A DNA stretch of 36,742 nt. Origin: Lentisphaerae bacterium RIFOXYC12_FULL_60_16. GTDB taxonomy: Bacteria > Verrucomicrobiota > Kiritimatiellia > UBA8416 > YA12-FULL-60-10. The stretch spans positions 7,981 through 44,722 of the forward strand of contig MHBQ01000060.1 in the NCBI GenBank assembly GCA_001803315.1. Reading direction: 5' to 3'. The notes under the pieces were generated by a model. That model saw only the letters and a program-made list of their open reading frames with translations. It ran no database searches and was not told where the DNA came from. The position numbers were made by a program, and so were the translations under genes. Below are positions 24,252-32,761 of the stretch, in pieces. How positions within the stretch are numbered: the stretch's first letter is position 1; every line of letters starts with the position of its first letter.

Positions 24252-26638
24252 TCCGAGCTTGCCGGCGACACGGGCGGAAAACGGACGACCGGCCAGCGGG
24301 TGCGCCGGGCGCGGTTGGCGCGGACCACGGCCGGGGCGTCCGCCTCGACCGCCACACCGAACCGGCCGTCTTCCGAATAGTTCCGTTCGACCACGATCCC
24401 CGCGTCGTGAAGCTTCCAAACCTGGTCGCCCTTGACAAACCGGGTCCGGTACACAATCCCGCTCTGGTTCCGGCAGGCATTGTCGCGGATGATCATCCCG
24501 AGGAAATCGAACCCCACCGGTGGGTGCACGTTCATGTCCCGGCTGCAGGGGTTCCCGATGCCCCCGCCAAAATGATTCGCCGCTTGTTCCGGGGTTTCCG
24601 GGTTCATCCATGCGGTTTCGCTGCGGTTGTGCAGGATCTGCGTGAAGGCGGCGCCGCCCCAGACCTTTTGTGCCGCGGCGCTGCGGATGGACCAGACCGT
24701 GATATGGCCGTTATCGCGGCACAGGTTGCCATCCACCACCACGTCCTGGGTATCGCCCCAGAGCAGGATGTTGGCGCCGGTGTGCTCGACGATGTTATCC
24801 ACCACGGTCATGCCCCGGAAAGGGGGTGGTGCGGAGAAGGCGATCACGCTGTCCGATCCCGGCGGGTAACGGAACGGCCGGTCGATTTCCACCTCGTTGC
24901 CCTCGCGGGCCACCACGGTCCGGAGCTGCCCGATACCGGCGCCGTCCAGTACCTGGAGGACACTGCCGACCAGTTCTTCGCGCCGGACTTCGCCGTCCGG
25001 ATCAAGGATGCGGTAGCGGGTGGGTGCCATACACGCGACTTTGGGCTTGGCCCACTTGGCCGGCCAGAGATGGAACGCGAGTCCTTCGCAATCGTTGTTG
25101 ACCTGCATCGGGCCGATGTGGTTGCGGGCCGCCAGGCAGAATTCGGCCCCGTAGTTGAAATAGCAGAAATCCCGCGCGCGTTCGGAATGAGCCTCGATGC
25201 GGTTTTCCTCGATCAGCACCCGGTTCGAGTAACTGCCGATCACCGGGTGCGGTTTGGCGTCCGGGTTGGTGGCCCAGTCCAGTGGCCAGCTCATGTGGCC
25301 CATGACATAGATGCCATGACCGGCACAGCCGATCTTGATCCGGTTCCGGGCAACCCGGAAATGTGAACAGCCGGTCAGGATGATTCCGGACCCGGCGCCC
25401 CAGATTTCATTGTCCTCGATACATCCGCCGTCCCCGCGGATCCGGATGGCCACGAACCCGTCCTGACTCTGTCCGTCAGCGTTGGCGGTCCAGTCCATCA
25501 GCCATTTGCGCCAGACCGGATCGGCGTCCTTGCGGCGCGGCAGGTTGCTGAGCGGGTCCTGCTCGATCCGGCAGCGGCGTATGGTGATGTTGCGGGCGCG
25601 GGTATCGCACCAGGAAAAAGGAGCCTTGAAGGCGGCTTCAAACGTTGCCGGACGGAACACCGGAGCGGCCACGGCGATCACGGAATAGACCGTGAAGAGG
25701 CGGAGATCCTCGATGATGAAATCATGGTCACCGGTGATCATGACCCAGGGTTGGAGGGGACCCTGTTGGCCCGGGCCGGCCAGGCAGGTTCGGTCGGCGC
25801 CCTGGCCGCGCAGGATGCAACGGGGAGGCATTTCGATGGTCCGGGTAACCTGGTAGGTGCCGGGCCCGAATTCGAGGATGCCGCCGCCCTGGGCCTTTGC
25901 GTCGGACAGGGCCAGGGCGATGGCCTCGTCCGCATTGCCTCCGGTTTTGGAACGATAGGCGTCCACGCGGAAAACCTTGCGGGGCCAGGATTCCGGTTTG
26001 GTGACGGTCATCGGGAATGGTTCCGACCAGCCGGCAACGCCGCCGCGCCCGTTATGGACGAAGCACTCGTATTCACCGGGCGCCAGCTTCGCAGGGCAGC
26101 GGGCATGGATTTCGTAGGCACTGGAGCGTTCCACGGGGATCCGGATGGCGGTGTTTCCGCCGACGCGGCGGACAACCAGGGTGGTTTGACGGGGACGCAG
26201 GCCCGCGTAACTCACGGGATTGGCCGGATCGGTGGTCCGGTAACGCGATACATCCGCCAGGCAGCGCCCGACCAGTCGGAGGGGTTCACCGGTGACCGCC
26301 GTCTGCGGCCAACACCAGTCCAGGCGCGGCCGGTTGGCCACCCAGGTGTTTTCCGGTGGATCGGAAGGGTCGAGGGTCAATTCGTACAGCCCGTAAGGGG
26401 TGGCCGGCACATTCACGGTGACGGTTTCTCCCGTGGTTTGCAGGACCCGCCAGGATTTCCAGGGAGCCGTCGTCTTCGATGGCGCCGGAGTCCCTGTGGC
26501 AGGGAGGCGGGCAGGGCCATCCGCCAATCGGCGGGCATAGAGTACGCGTTTGGAAATTCCTCCGCCAACCGTTAATACCGCCGCGGCGTTGGGGATGACC
26601 GGTTCCATGACCTGGGTGATAATTGAATCAGCTTTCAT
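24245..26638 (-). CDS. Parallel beta-helix protein, pectate-lyase-like fold
   Basis: Residues 1-230 form an N-terminal region rich in beta-strands, possibly Ig-like (TGETVTVNVPATPYGLYELT). The next part starts with the pectate-lyase-3-type entry DEAIALALSDAKAQGGGILEFG, then GTYQVTRTIEMPPRCILRG. It continues with repeated short strands typical of a right-handed beta-helix, such as NITIRRCRIEQ, GGCIEDNEIWG, FRVARNRIKI, RVLIEENRIEA and MTVVDNIVEHTG. Such proteins are usually polysaccharide lyases or hydrolases, but no clear catalytic motif is visible. There is no signal peptide from ATG 26638, which has GAGAGGAC upstream. It overlaps the downstream surface-protein gene by 7 bp and diverges from an AraC regulator, which probably controls it. 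Confidence 0.8.
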   Translation of the reverse strand: MKADSIITQVMEPVIPNAAAVLTVGGGISKRVLYARRLADGPARLPATGTPAPSKTTAPWKSWRVLQTTGETVTVNVPATPYGLYELTLDPSDPPENTWVANRPRLDWCWPQTAVTGEPLRLVGRCLADVSRYRTTDPANPVSYAGLRPRQTTLVVRRVGGNTAIRIPVERSSAYEIHARCPAKLAPGEYECFVHNGRGGVAGWSEPFPMTVTKPESWPRKVFRVDAYRSKTGGNADEAIALALSDAKAQGGGILEFGPGTYQVTRTIEMPPRCILRGQGADRTCLAGPGQQGPLQPWVMITGDHDFIIEDLRLFTVYSVIAVAAPVFRPATFEAAFKAPFSWCDTRARNITIRRCRIEQDPLSNLPRRKDADPVWRKWLMDWTANADGQSQDGFVAIRIRGDGGCIEDNEIWGAGSGIILTGCSHFRVARNRIKIGCAGHGIYVMGHMSWPLDWATNPDAKPHPVIGSYSNRVLIEENRIEAHSERARDFCYFNYGAEFCLAARNHIGPMQVNNDCEGLAFHLWPAKWAKPKVACMAPTRYRILDPDGEVRREELVGSVLQVLDGAGIGQLRTVVAREGNEVEIDRPFRYPPGSDSVIAFSAPPPFRGMTVVDNIVEHTGANILLWGDTQDVVVDGNLCRDNGHITVWSIRSAAAQKVWGGAAFTQILHNRSETAWMNPETPEQAANHFGGGIGNPCSRDMNVHPPVGFDFLGMIIRDNACRNQSGIVYRTRFVKGDQVWKLHDAGIVVERNYSEDGRFGVAVEADAPAVVRANRARRTRWPVVRFPPVSPASSEW

Positions 26639-26850
26639 CTGACGGTCCTCTCATTCATTCGACTCGCAATACCCGCTCGGGATCGTGTCCTGTCTCTTGG
26701 ACGGGAACCACGGAGCGATCACCCTCCATCCGGCATATCTTCCGACGCATCTACTATCGCAGCTTGAGCAGTCAGCCAGCAAGCGAACCGTTGTGACGGA
26801 GATTGCACGGAAGTGACACTGAATTCGGCTATACATGGTATGAAACTCAC

Positions 26851-26917
26851 ATACAATCAAGATTTTTGTACAAAAGAGACATAGTATGGTATTGTACAAA
26901 ATTCAACATGATTGTAT
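26851..26917. promoter_or_regulatory. Nested symmetric operator between beta-helix gene and AraC regulator
   Basis: ATACAATCA (26851-26859) and its exact reverse complement TGATTGTAT (26909-26917) flank two GAWTTTTGTACAA sites in inverted orientation: plus strand 26861-26873, minus strand 26904-26892. The first site contains the 12-bp palindrome TTTTGTACAAAA. The centres of the inner and outer pairs agree to within 1.5 bp. The region is AT-rich in a GC-rich genome and lies in the 302-bp divergent spacer, 24 bp before the AraC start. A promoter-like TTGTAC-18-TATTGT overlaps it. This is the likely control site of one or both genes. Confidence 0.6.
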
Positions 26918-26940
26918 TTTTATGACATGGATATGGGCCT

Positions 26941-27789
26941 ATGAGTGCTTGGACCGACGAGATCAATCCCGAGATTCACTTCATCTGGCACGGGGACAGT
27001 CCGGCCGGCTGGGTGGAACCCGCCCGGCGGCTTTTTGACAACGAACTGATGATGGTCACCCGGGGAACCTGTGTCATCACCATCTGCAACCAGCCGTTTC
27101 GGTGTGGCCCCGGCGACTACGTCATCGTCCCGCCGGACACGCTTCATGCAACGCACGCTGATTCCCGGCAGGGGGTGTACCGTTACTGTATCCATTTCAA
27201 CTGGAACTATACCGGCAAGCCACGCCCCGCCACACATTGTGTTATCCATCCGGCGCTGATCCCGGTCCACCTGGTTCACCGCTCGCCTGCCTTTGTCCCC
27301 CGCGACATCCTGCACGGTAAGGCCCCGCTTGCTCCATCACTGGACCTGCTCGGCCAGCTTGCCATCGTGCCGACGTCCACAAACAGCATGCGTCGAGTTA
27401 CCGGGCGTGCGCTCTTCCTCCAACTGCTCCTGCTGATTCTGGCGTTGCCGTCCGCCCGAAAGCCAGACCGGGAACAGCGATCCGTTACGCTGGCGCTGCA
27501 GGTGCGAGAACTTCTGAGCCAGCCGGTCAACGCGCAGCAGTCCGTGCGGGAACTCTTGGAAACACTCGGCCATTCCTATGGCCACCTGTGCAGGTTGTTC
27601 AGGCAGTACCATGGCGTAACGCCCGTTGCGTATCTCAATGCCATGCGGGTTGAACGGGCCAAGATCCTGCTTCGCAACTCACAATACTCCGCACGGGATA
27701 TCGCCACCATGGCCGGGTTCAGCAGTCCCCAGTACTTTTCAAGGGTCTTCCGACGCCTGACCGGTATGACGCCGGGAAATTTCGCCTGA
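26941..27789 (+). CDS. AraC-family transcriptional regulator
   Basis: The N-terminal half is a cupin-like sensor domain: FRCGPGDYVIVPPDTLHATH followed by GVYRYCIHFNWNYTGKP. It would bind a sugar or related ligand. The C-terminal 100 residues are the twin helix-turn-helix AraC domain, with SVRELLETLGHSYGHLCRLF as first helices, VTPVAYLNAMRVERAKILL, DIATMAGFSSPQYFSRVFRR and LTGMTPGNFA at the end. Length (282) is normal. It diverges from the beta-helix gene over the nested operator, the usual arrangement for a local regulator. The start codon follows a weak site (ATGGGCCT). The ligand is not known. Confidence 0.9.
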   Translation: MSAWTDEINPEIHFIWHGDSPAGWVEPARRLFDNELMMVTRGTCVITICNQPFRCGPGDYVIVPPDTLHATHADSRQGVYRYCIHFNWNYTGKPRPATHCVIHPALIPVHLVHRSPAFVPRDILHGKAPLAPSLDLLGQLAIVPTSTNSMRRVTGRALFLQLLLLILALPSARKPDREQRSVTLALQVRELLSQPVNAQQSVRELLETLGHSYGHLCRLFRQYHGVTPVAYLNAMRVERAKILLRNSQYSARDIATMAGFSSPQYFSRVFRRLTGMTPGNFA

Positions 27790-27970
27790 TGGAGCACGAC
27801 GGCGTACAGGTTCCACTCGACAGACCGCCGGGGATCAGGGAGCGCCGCCAGCCCGTATTCTTGGGCTCGATCCATCGTCGGTCCCAACTATTGGACTTGG
27901 TGGAAGAATGCACGTCCACGGTCGTTTACAGCATCTGTGCCCGACATGCCTGGCCCCGGAGTTGATGCGA

Positions 27971-28810
27971 TTAATGAATCATAAAGACCGAACCGCGCGG
28001 ACGTTCCGTAACCATGCAAGCAAGCGATTGGTCGAATCCGTCGGCTATTCCACCTGAAAAGAGCGGCATTCCATTGAACAGACTGAATGTCGTGAAGGAA
28101 GCAATATCCGACCAGGCTTCGCCGCTGTCGTTGGTCGCATAGGCCCGGTAATGGTAGGTGTTGCCATCGGCAAGCCCGGTGATCCGTATTGCGAATGTAC
28201 TTTCGGATCGTGTTCCCAGATGGTTGGTGTGCGACCAGTTATTGGTGTCCTGTCCCCAATACATAGAGATGTTGGCACTGATGCCGGCATACAGGTTCCC
28301 TGCCAGGGTCGCCGTGGTAAAGCTGATGGGAGCTGCCCCCGAGCCGGTATTGATTGCCGGGGTGGCGTCCGTGCTGAAGACCGCTGTCGACGGCGCCCAC
28401 GAAATATGGCCCAAGGCGTTGGAAGCACAGAATCGATAAAAGTACGTTGTTCCCGCGCTCAGGCCAGTAGCGTTCTCCGTCAGGGGAGAGCCATCCGGCT
28501 GCAGGCCAAAGCTGTGCATATTCCCCCACGTCAGGTTCGTTCCCTTGTCGGTTGTATCCCAACCGACAAGGACACTGGTTTCCGCCATACCAGTGGAGAC
28601 CAGATACCCGTTTATCCAGGCGTTGGTTTCTGAAACATTGGTCGCCCCGCCGGCATTGTTGACCACCGGGTAGCCCACTTTTACACGACAATCAAAACTG
28701 TCATGACCGTCGGCGACGCCTCCCACATAGATGTTGGTTGCGCCAAAAGCGGGCGAAGAAATCACCACGATGGTCCAGCATAAAAGCAGGATGCCACTAC
28801 GGTTCTCCAT
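27971..28810 (-). CDS. Exported FN3 protein with duplicated GGxADGxD motif
   Basis: A signal peptide (SGILLLCWTIVVISSPAFGA) is followed directly by NIYVGGVADGHDSFDCRV. The body has fibronectin-III-like repeats, seen as GLSAGTTYFYRFCASNALGH and GLADGNTYHYRAYATNDSGE. The protein closes with MPLFSGGIADGFDQSLACMV and TERPRGSVFMIH. The motif (Y/F)xGG(V/I)ADG(H/F)D therefore frames the protein at both ends. I prefer ATG 28810, with AGGG nine bases upstream, over the GTG at 28819; this gives 279 residues. It lies 27 bp after the SUMF1-fold gene in the same direction, so they form an operon. A surface adhesin or carbohydrate-binding role is inferred only from FN3 and export. Confidence 0.78.
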   Translation of the reverse strand: MENRSGILLLCWTIVVISSPAFGATNIYVGGVADGHDSFDCRVKVGYPVVNNAGGATNVSETNAWINGYLVSTGMAETSVLVGWDTTDKGTNLTWGNMHSFGLQPDGSPLTENATGLSAGTTYFYRFCASNALGHISWAPSTAVFSTDATPAINTGSGAAPISFTTATLAGNLYAGISANISMYWGQDTNNWSHTNHLGTRSESTFAIRITGLADGNTYHYRAYATNDSGEAWSDIASFTTFSLFNGMPLFSGGIADGFDQSLACMVTERPRGSVFMIH

Positions 28811-28837
28811 ATTCCACACCCTGATTTCCAGTTTTGA

Positions 28838-30307
28838 TTACGGGGCGGTACGACCGGATCGCCAGCCGCACTTGTAACTTCGACTTGAAAAGGGATAGAC
28901 GCTCAAGGCCCGGCTAGACGTTCTACACCAGTCCCGACCGTCATACCAGACTCCCCCTCGAACGCCGCTTCCGACACCGGTTCCGTTATTCGGCCAGTCC
29001 GCCGTATTGGCATCGCCGCTCACCGTTAACACGCCGTCGCCGTGCAAGCCGGTATACACACGGCCCGCGGCGTTACCCACTGTCACGAACATTTCCCACA
29101 GATTGCCGCCCAGTTCCATCGCCCCGTAGTATCCCGCGCCAGCCTGGGTCCGTGTGGGATTCGTTGTGCTGGCAGCAAAAATGCCGCATCGGATCGGACC
29201 GCCGCCCACGCCGCCCAGGTCCCGGTAATCGTGGAGATTTCCCTGATTGACCGTGCTGTCCGGCGTTCCGTCGTTGATGATCAGGGTGGGCTGGCTGAAG
29301 CTGGTATCGCCCCATGGCCATTCTCCGGGAACAGGCGCTTCGGTGCCGCGACAAGTCTTTTCGAACTCCAGCTCGGTCAGGAGTCGCAGGCCTGCCCAAT
29401 CGGTATAAGCTGTCCCGTCAGCCCAAGAGAGATAGTTGCAGGCTCGATCCGGCGCCGTTGCCGAGTAGTTGGTATAGGTCCCGCTGATCGTATACCGGTA
29501 TCCGACCGATGATGCGGAATAGCGGTTGTTATCCTGAACATCGGTCAGCAGGTTTAAAAAGCTGACATACTGGCCCTGGCTCAGTTCGTACTTCATGCAG
29601 TAGAAGGCGGCATAACCTTTGGGAAATGCCGCGGGAATCGTATCCGGTGCGGCGGGGGACACGGCATTGTTTCCAGTGGTGCCACCGGTCCCCCACAAAG
29701 CGCCGTTTGCCATGTCGGTTAAGATCGCGTTTTCCGACACAACCAAAAAGGGGTTCGTGCTTTGAATCCCATCGGTGTATTCATAGCAATGACCGTCTTC
29801 GGTTCCACCAGAACCAAGATAAAATGCACCTTCAGGGATATACACCATTTCCACCGCCTGGACCGAGACGTTAACCTGGTCACCGTTCTGGAAATCGTAA
29901 CCATCGGCTCCGTAATTCCACACCAGCCGGGTCCGGACATAATTCACCGTGCCGGTCCCATTGGCTGAACGGTAGATGAAAGCCCCCATGCCGTCCGGTG
30001 ACGCATTGATGACACTGCCGGCGGCTTCCCGATGATCCGTGTTGTTGGTCCAAATGGTGGCATGTTCCCACGCGCTGGACGCTGCAGGCCGGAATTTAAC
30101 AAACACCCAGGCGGCATCCCGGTTGACGTCTGTGCGCCAGGAGTTATCCCATCCAATGTCGAACTGGACGGAAACACGCTTGGTCCCGGTATCGAGACTG
30201 GACAAAGCGATGTTCTCCACGCGGAGGTTATTTGCCGGTCCATCCGGTGCCGCCAACAGAAAAAAGAAAATGGCAAGTAACAGGCAGGCTGTGGTTCGGC
30301 TCCCCAT
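28838..30307 (-). CDS. Exported SUMF1/formylglycine-generating-enzyme-fold protein
   Basis: A signal peptide (ACLLLAIFFFLLAAPDGPAN) leads to an N-terminal beta domain of about 120 residues and then a SUMF1-type domain. That domain begins VEMVYIPEGAFYLGSGG, includes YCMKYELSQGQYVSFLNLL, and has AGLRLLTELEFEKTCRG, GGNLWEMFVTVG and the C-terminal RGGVWYDGRDWCRTSSR with GWRSG. These are hallmarks of the FGE fold. The paired active-site cysteines of true sulfatase-modifying FGE are not both visible: only the Cys in DWCRTSSR is clear. It may therefore be a binding or structural member rather than a sulfatase activator. The start has AGGAG seven bases upstream. It diverges from an AraC regulator. 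Confidence 0.82.
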   Translation of the reverse strand: MGSRTTACLLLAIFFFLLAAPDGPANNLRVENIALSSLDTGTKRVSVQFDIGWDNSWRTDVNRDAAWVFVKFRPAASSAWEHATIWTNNTDHREAAGSVINASPDGMGAFIYRSANGTGTVNYVRTRLVWNYGADGYDFQNGDQVNVSVQAVEMVYIPEGAFYLGSGGTEDGHCYEYTDGIQSTNPFLVVSENAILTDMANGALWGTGGTTGNNAVSPAAPDTIPAAFPKGYAAFYCMKYELSQGQYVSFLNLLTDVQDNNRYSASSVGYRYTISGTYTNYSATAPDRACNYLSWADGTAYTDWAGLRLLTELEFEKTCRGTEAPVPGEWPWGDTSFSQPTLIINDGTPDSTVNQGNLHDYRDLGGVGGGPIRCGIFAASTTNPTRTQAGAGYYGAMELGGNLWEMFVTVGNAAGRVYTGLHGDGVLTVSGDANTADWPNNGTGVGSGVRGGVWYDGRDWCRTSSRALSVYPFSSRSYKCGWRSGRTAP

Positions 30308-30370
30308 ACTAATCTCCTGTTAATATATCTATACTTGCCATGATCATAGCGCATCTATTATTATGCGTGA

Positions 30371-31294
30371 ATGTCCATCATTGCAAATAACATATCCATT
30401 CCTGCCAACCCTTTGGCGCTGTTGACCCGCAACCTGACATTACCTTCCGGAGGGGTCTTGCCTGAATCAACCCTGGGGAGAAAAATGGGGTTGAGCCATT
30501 TGACTGCTGTGGCCGGGAGGGAGCCCGTGGGATACCGGCGACGGCAACGCAGGCCGGCATGGGTGATGATGGGAACCCTGGCAGGAACCGGACGTGTTGT
30601 CTGCGGTTCCTCGCGGTTCAATGTGGAACCGGGCGACGTCTACATGATCCCTGAGCGTATACCCTTCGACGAAACCAACACCGGCGCCACGCCATGGGAA
30701 TATGTCGTCCTGCTGGCGCATACAGCCGCCCATGCGCCCTTGGTTGCCGGATTGCCCACCGCACCATCGATTTTCCGCGCGGATTTTGATTTCTTCGACC
30801 ATTTCATCCAGTTGTTGGCACGGATGAATCGCCGGGCTGTGGGCGACGACCTGGTTGCCCTGGGGTTGGCGTTGGAATTGCTGGGCAAGTGTCAACGACT
30901 GGCGGACGCCAAACGAACCGGGCGAAAGCTCGACGGTGATAGCGCGTTTGTGACCCGGGCGGCGGCTTTCATGCGGGAACACCTGTGCGATCCTGTCCCC
31001 CTGGCTGAACTGGCACACCATTGCCACATGAGCCCATCCACGTTCTCACATCGATTCAAGGCGGAGACCGGGCAGACGCCCATGCTTTTGCTGGCACGTG
31101 AACGGATGCAGGTTGCCCGGCGACTCCTTCTGGAAGGACGGACAACCTCGGAAACGGCAACGGAACTTGGCTTTGCCAACGCCTTCCATTTCTCCAGAGT
31201 CTTTCGCAAGATCGAGGGCGTTCCGCCCAGTCGCTTTCAGCGCCTTTCGCGGATCATGGGAACCGCCAGCACCATAAAGATCCCCCGGGTATAA
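30371..31294 (+). CDS. AraC-family transcriptional regulator
   Basis: This 307-residue regulator has an N-terminal sensor region with a cupin-like core (NVEPGDVYMIPERIPFDETN, then YVVLLAHTAAHAP). Its C-terminal AraC domain reads VPLAELAHHCHMSPSTFSHR, then FKAETGQTPMLLLARERMQV, ATELGFANAFHFSRVFRK and IEGVPPSRFQRL. The second helix-turn-helix is clear. It diverges from the SUMF1/FN3 operon across only 63 bp, so it probably controls that operon. The spacer holds CGCAT and ATGCG arms (30350-30367) and the palindrome ATGATCAT (30340-30347). The start codon lacks a good Shine-Dalgarno sequence, so an internal start at the Met of KMGLSHLT cannot be ruled out. Confidence 0.88.
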   Translation: MSIIANNISIPANPLALLTRNLTLPSGGVLPESTLGRKMGLSHLTAVAGREPVGYRRRQRRPAWVMMGTLAGTGRVVCGSSRFNVEPGDVYMIPERIPFDETNTGATPWEYVVLLAHTAAHAPLVAGLPTAPSIFRADFDFFDHFIQLLARMNRRAVGDDLVALGLALELLGKCQRLADAKRTGRKLDGDSAFVTRAAAFMREHLCDPVPLAELAHHCHMSPSTFSHRFKAETGQTPMLLLARERMQVARRLLLEGRTTSETATELGFANAFHFSRVFRKIEGVPPSRFQRLSRIMGTASTIKIPRV

Positions 31295-31409
31295 ACGGGA
31301 TTTGCGAACCGACACGCTTCAAGATCCCGATCGTCAAAGGAACCTCTTCCGCCATGAATGCCGATCAGGAACATCCCGTGACCCGCCCGTCGGATTTCAT
31401 CCGCCTGGT

Positions 31410-32678
31410 TCAGCATGATGACAACAACGGCTTCATATCCGCCACAAACACGCGACGCGTTCCGCCGACAAACGCGTTGAAGGTGACATAGCGCCAGGTG
31501 CGGTCCCAGGCGGGATGGGCATCGATGCGCATGACAATATCCTTGCAGGGCTGCAGGGTGTTGATCCGCACGACCACTTCCTTCTGCCCGGTCTTCAGAT
31601 CAACCCAGTGCAACGGAATGGTCCCGTCCCCGAACGCCGTCTTTTCATGGGTGTAGGTGTCGGTCAGCAGATGTTGACCGTCGGGATGCATGGTGGGGTG
31701 CCCCGAGCCCTGCACATCATCAAGTATCTTGCGAAGATTCGTCCCGTCAGCATTGACTTGCACGAAACGCATTCCGTTCCGATCGATTTCCAGGTTCATT
31801 GAAATGCGTTTCCCGTCCGGGAACCAAGTGGCATGGTGGCCGCCCTTCTCCCACTGCTCCGGTCCCACCGCGCAATATATCGGTCCTCCGTCGAGTCCCA
31901 TCGTGATCCAGGCATAGCGGACAGCGTAATAGTCGATCTCGAACAGGTCCCAGCGCGGTTCGTCGGTTGCGGGAAACCAGCGCAGGCTGAGCATCAATCG
32001 ATCGCCTTGTGGATTGAACTTGCTGTGAAACCCGTAGATTTCCTGTTGTCCGGGATTGTCGATGCGGACGGGTGGGGTGGCCCGGGCCAGCAGGTCGGCA
32101 ATCGAGGCCAGCATGCGGGATTTCCCGGTAGACGTATCGGTCAGGTAGAAACCGTCATCGCGGACAGGGCCTACGTTGCGCCGCATGGTTTCGATGGGGA
32201 TACAGACGCCATAACCCGGCTGTGTCTTGCGCATGGTGGTCATGTTGGCCGATATCAGCCATCGGCCATCGGGCGAGGCGTGGTAGACGGCTCCTTCCAT
32301 TCGCCGGCGTTTACCGGTCAGGGGATCGAGCTTCCATGCGAACGGTTTCCAGTTCCGGGTGTCCACGTCGTTGAAGAACAGCTCATGATCGGTTCCCCCC
32401 CAGTTGATATTGGCCCCCATCTGCGGCTCCCAGCCACAGGTCTCGGCAACCACACGACTCACTCCGGTCTCCAGGTCGACGACGCAGACGTTTCCGGATT
32501 CTCCCGGTTCCGGCCGTCGATCCTCGAAAGGAAGCTGGAAGACGGCCAGATACCGTCCCGAGGGGCTGATTGGAGAGGTGTCGAAAAAGCGGTGAATGCA
32601 TCCGGGCCGGTCCGGGGTGACACACCATACCGGGACCATGGGGTTGAATTCCTGATACCGGGGAAACGACTTATGCAT
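31410..32678 (-). CDS. Oligogalacturonate-lyase-like beta-propeller protein
   Basis: The sequence has repeated TolB/propeller-type blades, such as ISPSGRYLAVFQL, ASPDGRWLISANM, FNPQGDRLMLSLRW, FPDGKRISMNLE and MHPDGQHLLTDTY. Members of this group include oligogalacturonate lyase (PL22), which splits unsaturated digalacturonate in the cytoplasm. His-rich points EIYGFHSKFNP, GGHHATWFPDG and GSGHPTMHPDG could hold the metal ligands, but I cannot confirm the PL22 active site. It has no signal peptide. ATG 32678 has GGAGAGGAG upstream. It lies 83 bp after the GH28-like gene in the same direction and converges with the middle AraC gene, so it probably works with the beta-helix enzyme. Confidence 0.72.
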   Translation of the reverse strand: MHKSFPRYQEFNPMVPVWCVTPDRPGCIHRFFDTSPISPSGRYLAVFQLPFEDRRPEPGESGNVCVVDLETGVSRVVAETCGWEPQMGANINWGGTDHELFFNDVDTRNWKPFAWKLDPLTGKRRRMEGAVYHASPDGRWLISANMTTMRKTQPGYGVCIPIETMRRNVGPVRDDGFYLTDTSTGKSRMLASIADLLARATPPVRIDNPGQQEIYGFHSKFNPQGDRLMLSLRWFPATDEPRWDLFEIDYYAVRYAWITMGLDGGPIYCAVGPEQWEKGGHHATWFPDGKRISMNLEIDRNGMRFVQVNADGTNLRKILDDVQGSGHPTMHPDGQHLLTDTYTHEKTAFGDGTIPLHWVDLKTGQKEVVVRINTLQPCKDIVMRIDAHPAWDRTWRYVTFNAFVGGTRRVFVADMKPLLSSC

Positions 32679-32761
32679 GTTGTCTACTCCTCTCCCGTTG
32701 CCGGACGCGGCTTCCCGCCAGGTTCATAGGCATCTGGCGATAGGTTATGATTATAGGGTCT

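Noticed and set aside
27790-27970. Broken gene between the first AraC and the FN3 gene
   Set aside because: The 181-bp spacer has short frames on both strands but no motif, ribosome site or homology that I can recognise.
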